Part shown: piece by piece, positions 53,890 through 62,613 of the stretch
Position numbering within the stretch: position 1 is the first letter of the stretch
Layout of the letters: each line of letters opens with the position of its first letter
Origin: Caulobacterales bacterium
GTDB taxonomy: Bacteria > Pseudomonadota > Alphaproteobacteria > Caulobacterales > Caulobacteraceae
Length of the DNA: 64,000 bases
Direction: 5' to 3'
Assembly: GCA_017302105.1 (NCBI GenBank)
Contig: JAFLCS010000001.1
Coordinates: 1 to 64,000 of the forward strand
Translations under genes and position numbers: made by a program
The notes under the pieces: model-generated
Told to the model about the DNA's origin: nothing
Seen by the model: only the letters and a program-made list of their open reading frames with translations
Databases searched by the model: none

Positions 53890-55053
53890 CTACAGCGTGC
53901 GCGCGATCAAGAGCTTCATGATCTCGTTGGTGCCGCCGTAGATGCGCTGGACGCGGGCGTCCTTGTACAGCTGGGCGATCGGGTATTCGTTCATATAGCC
54001 GTAGCCACCGTGCAGCTGGAGCATCTCGTCGAGGGTCTCGCCCTGGATGTCTGAGACCCAGTATTTGGCCATCGAGGCGGTGGCGGCGTCCAGCTGACCC
54101 TTCAGGTGCAGGCCGATGCAGTGGTTCACGAACACCTTGGCCACCGTCAGCTTGGTCTTGACCTCGGCCAGTTTGAACTGGGTGTTCTGGAAATCGATCA
54201 CCGCCTTGCCGAAGGCCTTGCGTTCCTTGACGTAGGCCAGGGTTTCGCTGAGGCCGCGCTCAGCGGCGGCGACGCCCTGGACGGCGATGTTCAGTCTCTC
54301 CTGGGGAAGCTGCTGCATCAGCTGCACGAAGCCCATGCCCTCGCCGCCGCCGATGATGTTCTCGCCGGGCACCTTCACATCATTGAAGAACAGCTCGGAG
54401 GTGTCGTTCCCCTCCATGCCGATCTTGTGGAGGTTGCGGCCGCGCTCGAAGCCGTCGGCCCCGTCGGTCTCGACCACGATCAGGCTGGTGCCCTTGGCCC
54501 CCTGCGACGGGTCGGTCTTGGCCACGACGATGACCAGATTGGCCAGTTGGCCGTTGGTGATGAAGGTCTTGGAGCCGTTGACGACATAGCCGTTGCCGTC
54601 CTTGCGGGCGGTGGTCTTGACCCCTTGCAGGTCCGAGCCCGCGCCCGGCTCGGTCATGGCGATGGCCCCGACCAGCTCGCCGGTGGCCATGCGCGGCAGC
54701 CAGCGCTGCTTCTGTTCCTCGGTGCCGTAGTGCCAGATGTAGGGGGCGACGATGGCGTTGTGCAGCGAGGCGCCGAAATGGTCCGCGCCCTTCAGGCCCA
54801 GCTGCTGCATCAGCACGACTTCGTGGCGATAGTCGCCGCCGACGCCGCCGTATTCCTCGGGTGCCGACAGGTTCAGCAGACCCGCCTCGCCGGCCTGGTT
54901 CCACAGCTCGCGCGGCACCGAAGAGTTGGCGATCCAGCTCTGCACGGCTTCCGGCGGTGCATGGTCGTCGATCCAGCGCGCAACGGAATCGGCGAAGAGG
55001 ACAACCTCTTCCTCGGCCATGAAATCAGGTTCGGGGACGCTCAGGGGGGACAT
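53890..55053 (-). CDS. Acyl-CoA dehydrogenase
   Basis: A 387-aa FAD enzyme that introduces the alpha-beta double bond into acyl-CoA. Family blocks: GAIAMTEPGAGSDLQGVKTTA (flavin/acyl contacts), ITNGQLANLVIVVAKTD, the middle beta domain, then ERLNIAVQGVAAAERGL and the C-terminal QLHGGYGYMNEYPIAQLYKDARVQRIYGGTNEIMK. The chain specificity is unclear; it looks closest to long-chain or branched-chain type enzymes. It lies downstream of a second acyl-CoA dehydrogenase and a LiuR-like regulator on the same strand, separated by a palindromic repeat. Confidence 0.94.
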   Translation of the reverse strand: MSPLSVPEPDFMAEEEVVLFADSVARWIDDHAPPEAVQSWIANSSVPRELWNQAGEAGLLNLSAPEEYGGVGGDYRHEVVLMQQLGLKGADHFGASLHNAIVAPYIWHYGTEEQKQRWLPRMATGELVGAIAMTEPGAGSDLQGVKTTARKDGNGYVVNGSKTFITNGQLANLVIVVAKTDPSQGAKGTSLIVVETDGADGFERGRNLHKIGMEGNDTSELFFNDVKVPGENIIGGGEGMGFVQLMQQLPQERLNIAVQGVAAAERGLSETLAYVKERKAFGKAVIDFQNTQFKLAEVKTKLTVAKVFVNHCIGLHLKGQLDAATASMAKYWVSDIQGETLDEMLQLHGGYGYMNEYPIAQLYKDARVQRIYGGTNEIMKLLIARTL

Positions 55054-55061
55054 CTGTTTCT

Positions 55062-55222
55062 CCTCCCCATCGCCCCGCGATGGGGAGGGGGACCACGACG
55101 TGGTGGAGGGGGCGCCTCCGCCGACTGGTTATCGAGGGCGACGTGAATAGCCGGCGCCGCCTCCTCCGTCACGGCGCGTATCCGCGCCGCGCCACCTCCC
55201 CATTTTCTTCGTCATGGGGAGG
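55062..55222. repeat. Palindromic intergenic element between two acyl-CoA dehydrogenases
   Basis: About 160 bases bounded by two hairpins: CCTCCCCATCGC (55062-55073) with GCGATGGGGAGG (55077-55088), and CCTCCCCAT (55195-55203) with ATGGGGAGG (55214-55222). Inside, GTGGTGGAGGGGGCGCC and the complement of GGCGCCGCCTCCTCCGTCAC form a longer imperfect inverted repeat. It includes GGCGCGTATCCGCGCC (55173-55188), the same core as the repeat arms around the DUF559 gene. It carries no coding sequence. Confidence 0.85.
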
Positions 55223-55233
55223 AGACGAAAGGC

Positions 55234-57018
55234 TTAGAACGCCTCCGCCGGCATGGCCATCAGCACGTCGGCGCCGGACTGCAGCTTTTTCAGGTGGGCG
55301 CGGGCGTCCGGCAGGATGCGCTCGACGAAATAGCGGCCGGTCTGCAGCTTGGTGGCGTAGAACGGATCGGTCGAGCCGGCCTCGATCTGCTTTTGCGCCA
55401 CGACGGCCATCTGGGCCCACATATAGGCCAGGGCGGTCAGGCCGAAGATCTGCAGATAGTCGGTCGAGGCGGCGCCGGCGTTGTCCGGGTTCTGCATCCC
55501 GTTCTGCATCAGCCACATCGAGGCCTCCTGCAGGGCGCCCTTGGCCTTGTCCAGGCCGTCGATGAAGGGGTCGGTGGCGGCGTTGCCGCGGTACTCGCCG
55601 ACGAAGGCGTCGATGTCGGCGAACCAGCTCATGATGGCGCGACCGCCATTGGCCGGCAGCTTGCGCCCGACCAGGTCCAGCGCCTGGATGCCGTTGGTGC
55701 CCTCATAGATCATGGTGATCCGGGCATCGCGCAGATACTGGCTGGCCTGGAAGTGTTCGGTATAGCCCGAGCCGCCGTGCACCTGCATCCCCAGCGACGC
55801 GACGTGGAAGCCCTTGTCGGTCAGATAGGCCTTCAGCACCGGAGTGATCAGGCCCATGTAGTCCTTGGCCTTCTGGGCCGTGGCCGCGTCGGCGGACTTC
55901 TCAAGATCGGCCTGCAGGGCGGTCCACAGGATGAAGGCCTGGCCGCCTTCGACAAAGGCCTTGGATTCCAGCAGCATCCGGCGCACGTCCGGGTGGACCA
56001 TGATCGGATCGGCCGGGCCGTCCGGGTTCTTGGGGCCGGTCAGGCTGCGGCCCTGCAGGCGATCGCGGGCGAACTCCAGCGCGGCCTGATAGGCGGCCGA
56101 GGCGATGGCCAGACCCTGCAGGCCGGTGCCCAGGCGGGCCTCGTTCATGACCACGAACATATTGTTCATGCCGCGGCCTTCTTCGCCGATCAGCCAGCCG
56201 GTGGCGTCGTCGTACTGCATCACGGCAGTAGCGTTGCCGTGGATGCCCATCTTGTGCTCCAGGCCGGTGCACATCAGCGAATTGCGCTCACCCAGCGAGC
56301 CGTCCTCATTGACCAGGAACTTGGGCACCAGGAACAGCGACAGGCCCTTGATGCCGTCGGGCGCGCCTTCGACGCGGGCCAGGACGGTGTGGATGATGTT
56401 GTCGGTGAAGTCGTGCTCGCCGGCCGAGATCCAGATCTTCTGGCCGGTGATCTTGTAGGTGCCGTCGCCCTGCGGCACGGCCTTGGTACGCACCAGACCC
56501 AGATCGGTGCCGCACTGAGGCTCGGTCAGGTTCATGGTCCCGCCCCATTCGCCGGTGGCCATCTTGGGCAGGTATTTGGCCTTCAGCTCGTCAGACGCAT
56601 TGGCGTGGATGCCCGCATAGGCCCCCGCCGTCAGGCCCGGATACATCGAAAAGGCCGCCGAGGCGCCGGCGGTGAACTGGCCGAACGCCATGCCGACCAC
56701 CGCGGGCATCCCCTGGCCGCCGAAGGCCGGATCAGCCGCCAGGGCCGGCCAGCCGGCCTCGACCATGGCCTGATAGGCTTCCTTCCAGCCCTTGGGCCCG
56801 GTGACCACGCCGCCTTCGGCCCAGTGGCAGCCTTCCTTGTCGCCCGAGTGATTGATCGGCGCGATCACTTCCTCGGCGAACTTGGCCCCCTCTTCCAGGA
56901 TCTGCTGCACCAGGTCGGGCGAAATGTCCTCGAACCCGGCCTGGTTGGCGTAGCGGTCGATCTCCAGCACTTCGGACAGGATGAAGGTCAGGTCGCGCAC
57001 GGGGGCTTTGTAGGCCAT
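55234..57018 (-). CDS. Acyl-CoA dehydrogenase with extended C-terminal domain (DmdC-like)
   Basis: A 594-aa member of the longer acyl-CoA dehydrogenase class, as in DmdC-type enzymes, with an additional C-terminal helical domain (about residues 460-594: ADIDAFVGEYRGNAATDPFIDGLDKAKGALQEAS and later). The core has TMNLTEPQCGTDLGLVRTKA, then HGNATAVMQYDDATG and LGMQVHGGSGYTEHFQASQYLRDARITMIYEGTNGIQALDLVGRKL. The C-terminal catalytic base region YEGTNGIQ is intact. The MerR regulator gene ends four bases before its start, so the two are one operon. Confidence 0.94.
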   Translation of the reverse strand: MAYKAPVRDLTFILSEVLEIDRYANQAGFEDISPDLVQQILEEGAKFAEEVIAPINHSGDKEGCHWAEGGVVTGPKGWKEAYQAMVEAGWPALAADPAFGGQGMPAVVGMAFGQFTAGASAAFSMYPGLTAGAYAGIHANASDELKAKYLPKMATGEWGGTMNLTEPQCGTDLGLVRTKAVPQGDGTYKITGQKIWISAGEHDFTDNIIHTVLARVEGAPDGIKGLSLFLVPKFLVNEDGSLGERNSLMCTGLEHKMGIHGNATAVMQYDDATGWLIGEEGRGMNNMFVVMNEARLGTGLQGLAIASAAYQAALEFARDRLQGRSLTGPKNPDGPADPIMVHPDVRRMLLESKAFVEGGQAFILWTALQADLEKSADAATAQKAKDYMGLITPVLKAYLTDKGFHVASLGMQVHGGSGYTEHFQASQYLRDARITMIYEGTNGIQALDLVGRKLPANGGRAIMSWFADIDAFVGEYRGNAATDPFIDGLDKAKGALQEASMWLMQNGMQNPDNAGAASTDYLQIFGLTALAYMWAQMAVVAQKQIEAGSTDPFYATKLQTGRYFVERILPDARAHLKKLQSGADVLMAMPAEAF

Positions 57019-57022
57019 GGGA

Positions 57023-57505
57023 TCAGGCTCTCGTCTGGAAGGGTCGGGGGGAATCGTCTGGGTTCATCCGCTCCTTGAGGAGGCGGGCATAGTCTTCGGC
57101 ACCGGGCAGCAGGTCTGGGCGGTGCTCGGCCAGGGTCCGTTCCATCCAGTCGCAGGCTTCTTCGGCGGTCTCGATGGCACCCTTGATGTCTTCGAGCTGC
57201 TGTTTCAGCGCCTCGACCCGCGCCCGGTGGCGCGGCAGGGCGACCGCCATCTGGTGCACATTGTGCTCCTTGCGGTCGTACAGATCCATCATCTCCTGGA
57301 TCTCGGAGAGGGTGAAGCCGATACGGCGTCCACGCAGGATAAGCTTCAGCCGGGCGCGGTCCTTGGCCGAATAGACGCGGGTCTGGCCCTTGCGCGCGGG
57401 GTCGAGGAGGCCCTTGTCCTCATAGAAGCGCAGGGCCCGCGCCGTCGCGCCGAACTCGCGGCACAGCTGGCGGATGGAATAGGTGCGGTGATCATCAGCC
57501 GTCAT
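57023..57505 (-). CDS. MerR-family regulator, LiuR-like
   Basis: A 160-aa regulator. The winged helix is YSIRQLCREFGATARALRFYEDKGLLDPARKGQTRVYSAKDRARLKLI, with a long dimerisation coiled-coil (RHRARVEALKQQLEDIKGAIETAEEACDWME). There are no metal-binding cysteines in the usual positions. It matches the group of LiuR and related MerR repressors that control leucine/isovalerate and fatty-acid degradation. It is translated from ATG 57505, in an operon with the acyl-CoA dehydrogenase. A LiuR-like operator overlaps its promoter, so autoregulation is expected. The message may be leaderless. Confidence 0.88.
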   Translation of the reverse strand: MTADDHRTYSIRQLCREFGATARALRFYEDKGLLDPARKGQTRVYSAKDRARLKLILRGRRIGFTLSEIQEMMDLYDRKEHNVHQMAVALPRHRARVEALKQQLEDIKGAIETAEEACDWMERTLAEHRPDLLPGAEDYARLLKERMNPDDSPRPFQTRA

Positions 57506-57512
57506 GGCGACC

Positions 57513-57541
57513 GATTTAGCCGAAGTTGACGTTGACGTAAA
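57513..57541 (-). promoter_or_regulatory. Promoter of the merR-acyl-CoA dehydrogenase operon with a LiuR-like operator
   Basis: On the minus strand: -35 TTTACG (57541-57536), a 17-base spacer and -10 TAAATC (57518-57513). The operator, read on the plus strand as TTGACGTTGACGTAAA (57526-57541), contains two ACGT cores in direct array and fits the LiuR family motif from memory. It overlaps the -35 box and spacer, as expected for a repressor. The predicted transcript starts within one or two bases of the ATG at 57505. Confidence 0.65.
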
Positions 57542-57549
57542 GGGGAAGA

Positions 57550-58938
57550 TCAATCGGGCGCGCGCCGGATCCGCGTGACCTTCGCCTCGAAGGCCGACCA
57601 GTCGTCGGCGTCGGCCACGGCGGCCCAGATGGCCTCGACCTCTTCGATCAGGAGGTCCTCGGGTTGAGCGGAAGCAAAGGTCGTCCCGTTCAGTCGCTCC
57701 GGGCGATCCGGCGTATGTGCGAACAGGGCCTCGCGAAAGGCGTCGAAGGCATCCCCGGCGTAGTGGGCCGCCCGTGGCCCGGACATCGCGCGGTCCAGGG
57801 ATGCCTCACCGGCGAACCAGTCGTGGAACAGGCCTTCGAAGCCCAGCGCCTGGCCGCCCGCGATCAACAGGGCAAACGTCGCATCCACCAACGTCCGGCC
57901 AGCGAGCGAGCCCGCATCGGCCAGACCGAGGCGCGCGCGCACCGCAGCCTGGCCTTCCAGATCATAGGCGGGACCGAAGGTATTGAGCGCGTCGACCAGG
58001 GCCTGTTCCTCGGCCAGCGGCCGCAGCGTCGCCGCCAACTGGCGCAGGGCCCAGAACACCGCCTCAGCCTGGCACCCGAAGCTGTACAGGCCGGTGGTGT
58101 CGAAATAGGCGGCGGTGAACCCTGGATCGAGCCCGGGCAGGAACCGCCACGGGCCATAGTCGAAGCTCTCACCCGTCACGTTCAGATTGTCGGTGTTGAG
58201 CACGCCGTGGACGAACCCCGCCGCCGTCCAGCGCGCCACCAACCGGGCCTGGGCACGCACGACGGCCTCCAGCATCGCGGCGGCATCGGTCGCGGTCGGA
58301 TGGTAGGTCGCGGTGACGTGGGCAACCAGGCGTTCGATCAGGTCGGTGCGCCCCAGGAAGGCGAGGCGCTGAAACGTACCGAAGCGGACATGGCTGTGCG
58401 ACAGGCGCACCATGACTGAGGATCGCGTCGGAGACGGCTCGTCGCCGCGCGCCAGTTGCTCGCCCGTCTCAATCAGGCTGAGGATCCGACAGGTCGGAAC
58501 GCCGCGTGCTGCCAGCATTTCGGCAGCCAGCACCTCACGGACCCCGCCCTTTAAGGTGAGCCGACCATCCCCATCACGGCTCCAGGGCGTTCGGCCGGAT
58601 CCTTTGGTCCCCAGATCCATCAGGCGGCCCTGGCCGTCCCAAAGCTGACCCGCCAGGAATCCCCGTCCATCGCCCAGATCCGGGTTGTAGTGGCGAAACT
58701 GGTGCCCGTGATAGCGCATGGCGCGCGGCCCCGGCTGGCCCGGCAGAGGCTCGAACCGGCCGAAATGGGCGATCCATTCCGTCTCGGTCAGACCGTCCAG
58801 CCCGACCTGCGCCGCCGCGCGCTGATCGCGCCAGCGCAGGATGTGCTGGGGAAACGCGGCCGGCTCAACAGCATCGGAATACTCATCGCCCAGCGCAGCG
58901 AAACGGGAATCGGGCCGATAGGAGGCGCTGACGGGCAT
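57550..58938 (-). CDS. selO: SelO/UPF0061-family protein AMPylator
   Basis: A 462-aa pseudokinase-fold protein that transfers AMP to Ser, Thr or Tyr of target proteins. Family blocks: HFGRFEPLPGQPGPRAMRYHGHQFRHYNPDLGDGRGFLAGQLWD, DLGTKGSGRTPWSRDGDGRLTLKGGVREVLAAEML and GFVHGVLNTDNLNVTGESFDYGPWRFL, with the NTDN motif that takes the catalytic-loop place. The C-terminus lacks a visible CxxC/U motif, so redox regulation through a selenocysteine-like site is doubtful. It lies upstream of the merR gene on the same strand. Confidence 0.93.
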   Translation of the reverse strand: MPVSASYRPDSRFAALGDEYSDAVEPAAFPQHILRWRDQRAAAQVGLDGLTETEWIAHFGRFEPLPGQPGPRAMRYHGHQFRHYNPDLGDGRGFLAGQLWDGQGRLMDLGTKGSGRTPWSRDGDGRLTLKGGVREVLAAEMLAARGVPTCRILSLIETGEQLARGDEPSPTRSSVMVRLSHSHVRFGTFQRLAFLGRTDLIERLVAHVTATYHPTATDAAAMLEAVVRAQARLVARWTAAGFVHGVLNTDNLNVTGESFDYGPWRFLPGLDPGFTAAYFDTTGLYSFGCQAEAVFWALRQLAATLRPLAEEQALVDALNTFGPAYDLEGQAAVRARLGLADAGSLAGRTLVDATFALLIAGGQALGFEGLFHDWFAGEASLDRAMSGPRAAHYAGDAFDAFREALFAHTPDRPERLNGTTFASAQPEDLLIEEVEAIWAAVADADDWSAFEAKVTRIRRAPD

Positions 58939-59099
58939 TTTGAGACCTTAGCCCCGCCACCCAGTTCCGCGAAAGCGTACCCCGCCGCCGCCAAGGCTGG
59001 GCTGTTCCCGGCCCTTGGTCCAGGCCCCCAGGACGGGTCGGCGAGACCCGTGGACTTGGCCCTGGGACAAGCCCGACGGAAACGTGACGTCCAGAAAGC

Positions 59100-59879
59100 C
59101 TAAACCGTCCGCGCGGCAATCATCTTCTTGGTTTCGGCGATGGCCTTGGCCGGATTCAAACCCTTGGGGCAGACCTGGGCACAGTTCATGATGGTGTGGC
59201 ACCGGTAGAGCTTGAACGGATCCTCGACATTGTCGAGGCGTGCGTCGGTGGCGTCGTCCCGGCTGTCGGCCAGCCAGCGATAGGCCTGCAAGAGGGCCGC
59301 TGGCCCCAGATACTTGTCCTGATTCCACCAGTAGCTCGGGCAAGAGGTCGAACAGCAGGCACATAGGATGCACTCGTACAGACCATCTAGTTTGGCCCGA
59401 TCCGTCGGGCTCTGCAGCCGCTCCTTCTCCGGGTCCGGCGTATCGGACTGAAGATAGGGCTCGATCGAGGCATACTGATCGTAGAAGCCAGCCAGGTCCG
59501 GCACGAGGTCGCGCACGACCGGCATATGCGGAAGCGGCGAGATGGTGATGTCGCCCGAATACTCGTCCCAACCCTTGATACAGGCCAGGGTATTGCGCCC
59601 ACCGATGTTCATCGAGCATGAGCCGCAGATGCCCTCTCGGCACGATCGCCGAAACGACAGGGTCGGATCGATGGTGTTCTTGATGTGGATCAGGGCGTCC
59701 AGAACCATCGGGCCGTGGTCTTCGACGGCGACGTCGTAGCTGTCCCAGCGCGGGGCCTCATCCGAGGTCGGATCGAACCGATAGATCTTGAAGGTCTTGA
59801 TCTTCGTGGCGCCTTCGCGCGCGGCCCAGTGCTTGCCGGTCTGCGGTTTGGAGCCGCGGGGAAGAGTCAACTGAACCAT
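59100..59879 (-). CDS. sdhB: Succinate dehydrogenase iron-sulfur subunit
   Basis: The 259-aa SdhB carries three Fe-S clusters of complex II at the inner face of the cytoplasmic membrane. The [2Fe-2S] ligands are [15 protein letters not shown] and a later C, and the [4Fe-4S] and [3Fe-4S] cysteines are [17 protein letters not shown] and [17 protein letters not shown]. The ATG at 59879 ([10 protein letters not shown]) is preferred to an upstream start. No sdhC, sdhD or sdhA lies next to it; the upstream neighbour on the strand is mvaB. It is therefore an orphan sdhB within this window, although the rest of the complex may be elsewhere. Confidence 0.96.
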   Translation of the reverse strand: MVQLTLPRGSKPQTGKHWAAREGATKIKTFKIYRFDPTSDEAPRWDSYDVAVEDHGPMVLDALIHIKNTIDPTLSFRRSCREGICGSCSMNIGGRNTLACIKGWDEYSGDITISPLPHMPVVRDLVPDLAGFYDQYASIEPYLQSDTPDPEKERLQSPTDRAKLDGLYECILCACCSTSCPSYWWNQDKYLGPAALLQAYRWLADSRDDATDARLDNVEDPFKLYRCHTIMNCAQVCPKGLNPAKAIAETKKMIAARTV

Positions 59880-59963
59880 GAATCTCGCCTGTCGATAGTC
59901 GTGTCCGTTCCTTACGCCGCATGGACGAAGGTGCAAGAGCCGGGCCTCAATTGCGAGCGATTA

Positions 59964-60881
59964 TCATAGCCTTGGCCACCCGCCGGCCCGCGACAGGGCG
60001 CTCGGTGCCGGACGGCCGATCCTGTCGCCGATCCAGCGCGCCGTCTCAATGAGCGCGTCAAGATCATAGCCCGTTTCAAACCCGGCGCGGTGCAGCATAT
60101 AGACCACGTCCTCAGTCGCGACATTGCCGGTGGCACCCGGTGCGAACGGACACCCGCCGATTCCTCCGACCGAGGCATCGATGACGTCGACCCCGGCCTC
60201 GATCCCGGCGAAGATGTTGGCCATGGCCGTGTTGCGAGTGTCGTGGAAATGCAGGCGAAGCAGGGCGTCGGGCGCGGCGCGGCGAGCCGCCTCGACCTTG
60301 CGGCGCACGGCCCAGGGGTCGCCCACACCGATGGTGTCGGCCAGGCCGATTTCCCCGACCCCCAAGGCCACCACATCGCGCACGACGGCCTCGACCTGAT
60401 CGACCGAGACCTCGCCGTCAAAGGGACAGCCCCAGACCGTCGAAATGATCGCCGTCACCGTCGGACCCGCGCCGGGCGCGCCGGCCATGTTGTGAGAACG
60501 GTTGACGATCTCGCCCAGCATCTCGACCTGCTGGGCCACGGTCAGGCCAGAGTTCTTCAGCGCAAATCCGTCCGAGGCGGCGATGGAGACATTGGCCTGG
60601 TCGACGCCCGTCTCGACCGCACGGTCCCAACCGCGCGCATTCAACACCAGACCGATGCGGGTCACCGCGGGGTCGGGTGCGAGGCCGGCCATGACAGCCT
60701 CGGCGTCGGCCATCTGAGGGACACGTCCCGGATGCACGAATGATACGGTCTCCAGCCGCTTCGATCCCGCCGCCTCGAGCCGGTTTATCAACTCGATCTT
60801 GTCCTGGGTGGAGACAATGGCCTTCTCGTTCTGGAGGCCGTCACGCGGCCCGACCTCGACGATCTCGATGAAGCGACTCAT
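59964..60881 (-). CDS. mvaB: Hydroxymethylglutaryl-CoA lyase
   Basis: A 305-aa TIM-barrel enzyme that splits HMG-CoA to acetyl-CoA and acetoacetate, the last step of leucine degradation. The start SRFIEIVEVGPRDGLQNEKAIVSTQDKIELI, the LHFHDTRNTAMAN metal-site strand and the VIDASVGGIGGCPFAPGATGN loop with the active-site cysteine identify it. Its start codon overlaps the upstream glycosyltransferase stop by four bases (ATGA, 60878-60881). The position next to acyl-CoA dehydrogenases and the LiuR-like regulator fits a leucine/isovalerate role. Confidence 0.95.
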   Translation of the reverse strand: MSRFIEIVEVGPRDGLQNEKAIVSTQDKIELINRLEAAGSKRLETVSFVHPGRVPQMADAEAVMAGLAPDPAVTRIGLVLNARGWDRAVETGVDQANVSIAASDGFALKNSGLTVAQQVEMLGEIVNRSHNMAGAPGAGPTVTAIISTVWGCPFDGEVSVDQVEAVVRDVVALGVGEIGLADTIGVGDPWAVRRKVEAARRAAPDALLRLHFHDTRNTAMANIFAGIEAGVDVIDASVGGIGGCPFAPGATGNVATEDVVYMLHRAGFETGYDLDALIETARWIGDRIGRPAPSALSRAGGWPRL

Positions 60882-62548
60882 CGCGGCGTCTCCTCGCTCA
60901 GCGGCCCATAGACGGACAGGTGCAGGGGATCGCCGTTGGAATAGTTGAAACCCTCCACCACCGTCACCGGACGCGGTGCAATCGACAGGCCTGCGGCGGC
61001 GGCATCAAACTGGGCCTGCTGACTTTGATCGACCACCGCGACCCGACCCGCCGCGACGGCGCGGGCCGCATCGGCCCCATCACCCAACCGCGTATCGGTA
61101 CCCAGCAGGAACACCGCTGACGGCTCGGAATAGCCCGCCAGGGTCACCGCGCCCGGCGCGCGCCCCTCCATCGGATGCAGGCCGGCTTCTCGAATGGCCT
61201 GGGTCAGGCGCGGGGCGGTCCACAAATCACCCAGTCCGCCCAGCAGAAACACGAAGGTCATGTGGGTCAGCAGACCGAAGCCGAGCGCCGTAGCGACCGC
61301 CGCATCGGTCTCTCGGCCCAGAAGGAAAAAGGCCGCGATGCCGGCTCCGATCAGGGCAAGGCCGATCGTCAGCGCCGCCCAGACCTGATCGGCCTGACCG
61401 CCGAATTCCGAGAATCCGTAGCCGACCAGGATGGTGATCAGGAGCGCCCCGAAGATCATCAGACCGGCCCCGACCCGGCGTCCCAGGTCGGTCAGCGGCT
61501 GCGACACGCTCAGCGCCATCAGCCAGCAGATCGCCCCGAAGGTCGGCAAGGTGTAGTGCCACAGCTTGGTTGGGAACAGCTCAAAGGCCAGCCAGGTCGG
61601 GATCAGCCAGCACAGGGCGAACCGCACCGCCGGCTCGGCCCGCCGGGTCCAGCCGGTGATCGCCGCCGCCGGCAACAGAAGCGTCGCCGGATAGAGCAGC
61701 AGGGGTGACAGCAACAGATAGTATCCCGGCAAGCCCCCGTGACGTTCATGGCCCCCGACCAGCTTTGGAAACAGGTCCCCGCCCAGGGCGGTGCCCCAGA
61801 AGGCTCCATCCGTCCGCACCGTCACCGCCATGGCCCACGGGCCAACCGTCAGAGCCACAAGCACCACGCCCCAGCCCCAGCCGATGTCTTTCATCCAACG
61901 CCACTGACGATCCCACAGGCCGAGCGCCAGGAGCGCCAGGCCGACCACCATGAGAATGATCGGCCCCTTGATCAGGACGCCGAGCGCGACCGCGCCCCAA
62001 AGGGCCAGTTTGTAGCGGCGGCCCGGCACCGGCGCTCGCTCGCGGTGCGCAACATAGAAGCGCGACAGCACCGCCATGGCGACCGTGACGGTCGCGCACA
62101 GCATGGCGTCGGTCTTCGCGATACCGGCCTCCGAGGACAGCAGGAAACTGACCCCCAGAAAGGCACCGGCCAGAACCCCGGTGCGCGCGCCCCAGGCCAG
62201 GCCCGCGCCCCAGGCACAGGCAGCGGCGGCCAGCATTGCCCCCAGCAGCGATGGAATCCGGTAGGGCCGGATGTCTCGGTTCTCGACGTCGGAGACCAGA
62301 CTGACGGCCGCCGCCTGTAGCCAGTGAATTCCGACGGGCTTCTTGTGGCGAGGCTGGTCCTGGAAGCGGATATCGACGAAATCGCCGGTCTCCAGCATCT
62401 GGGCTGTGGCCTGGGCAAAGCGGCTCTCGTCGCGATCCAGCGGCCCCAGGGTCATCAATGTCGGCAGGCCGGCCAGGAGCGCGATCAGCGCCGCCAGCAG
62501 CGGCCCGCGCCATCCCTCGATCCATCGATCGTCGATCATCGGCATCAT
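60878..62548 (-). CDS. Glycosyltransferase family 39-like membrane protein (ArnT/PMT type)
   Basis: A 556-aa integral membrane protein with about twelve helices. The first periplasmic loop has DRDESRFAQATAQMLETGDFVDIRFQDQPRHKKPVGIHWLQAAAV, the ArnT/PMT-family catalytic region with the DE motif. These enzymes transfer sugars from polyprenyl-phosphate carriers to lipid A or proteins. The C-terminus ends in a soluble domain of about 100 residues. The start is uncertain: ATG codons at 62539, 62545 and 62548 are in frame. It overlaps mvaB at its 3' end and is divergent from the helicase. Confidence 0.85.
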   Translation of the reverse strand: MMPMIDDRWIEGWRGPLLAALIALLAGLPTLMTLGPLDRDESRFAQATAQMLETGDFVDIRFQDQPRHKKPVGIHWLQAAAVSLVSDVENRDIRPYRIPSLLGAMLAAAACAWGAGLAWGARTGVLAGAFLGVSFLLSSEAGIAKTDAMLCATVTVAMAVLSRFYVAHRERAPVPGRRYKLALWGAVALGVLIKGPIILMVVGLALLALGLWDRQWRWMKDIGWGWGVVLVALTVGPWAMAVTVRTDGAFWGTALGGDLFPKLVGGHERHGGLPGYYLLLSPLLLYPATLLLPAAAITGWTRRAEPAVRFALCWLIPTWLAFELFPTKLWHYTLPTFGAICWLMALSVSQPLTDLGRRVGAGLMIFGALLITILVGYGFSEFGGQADQVWAALTIGLALIGAGIAAFFLLGRETDAAVATALGFGLLTHMTFVFLLGGLGDLWTAPRLTQAIREAGLHPMEGRAPGAVTLAGYSEPSAVFLLGTDTRLGDGADAARAVAAGRVAVVDQSQQAQFDAAAAGLSIAPRPVTVVEGFNYSNGDPLHLSVYGPLSEETPR

Positions 62549-62613
62549 GGGCGGGTGATCACACGACTGGAGGCGGACGTCCATCCCATGCCGGATGGAA
62601 ACAGAAGGGGAAC

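Noticed and set aside
55294-57078. A 594-codon open frame antisense to the DmdC-like acyl-CoA dehydrogenase
   Set aside because: It mirrors the real gene over its whole length. The histidine/glycine-rich product has no protein-like pattern.
58948-59643. A 231-codon frame overlapping sdhB on the same strand
   Set aside because: It lies in another frame of sdhB. Its product is arginine- and glycine-rich without domains, while sdhB has all cluster ligands.
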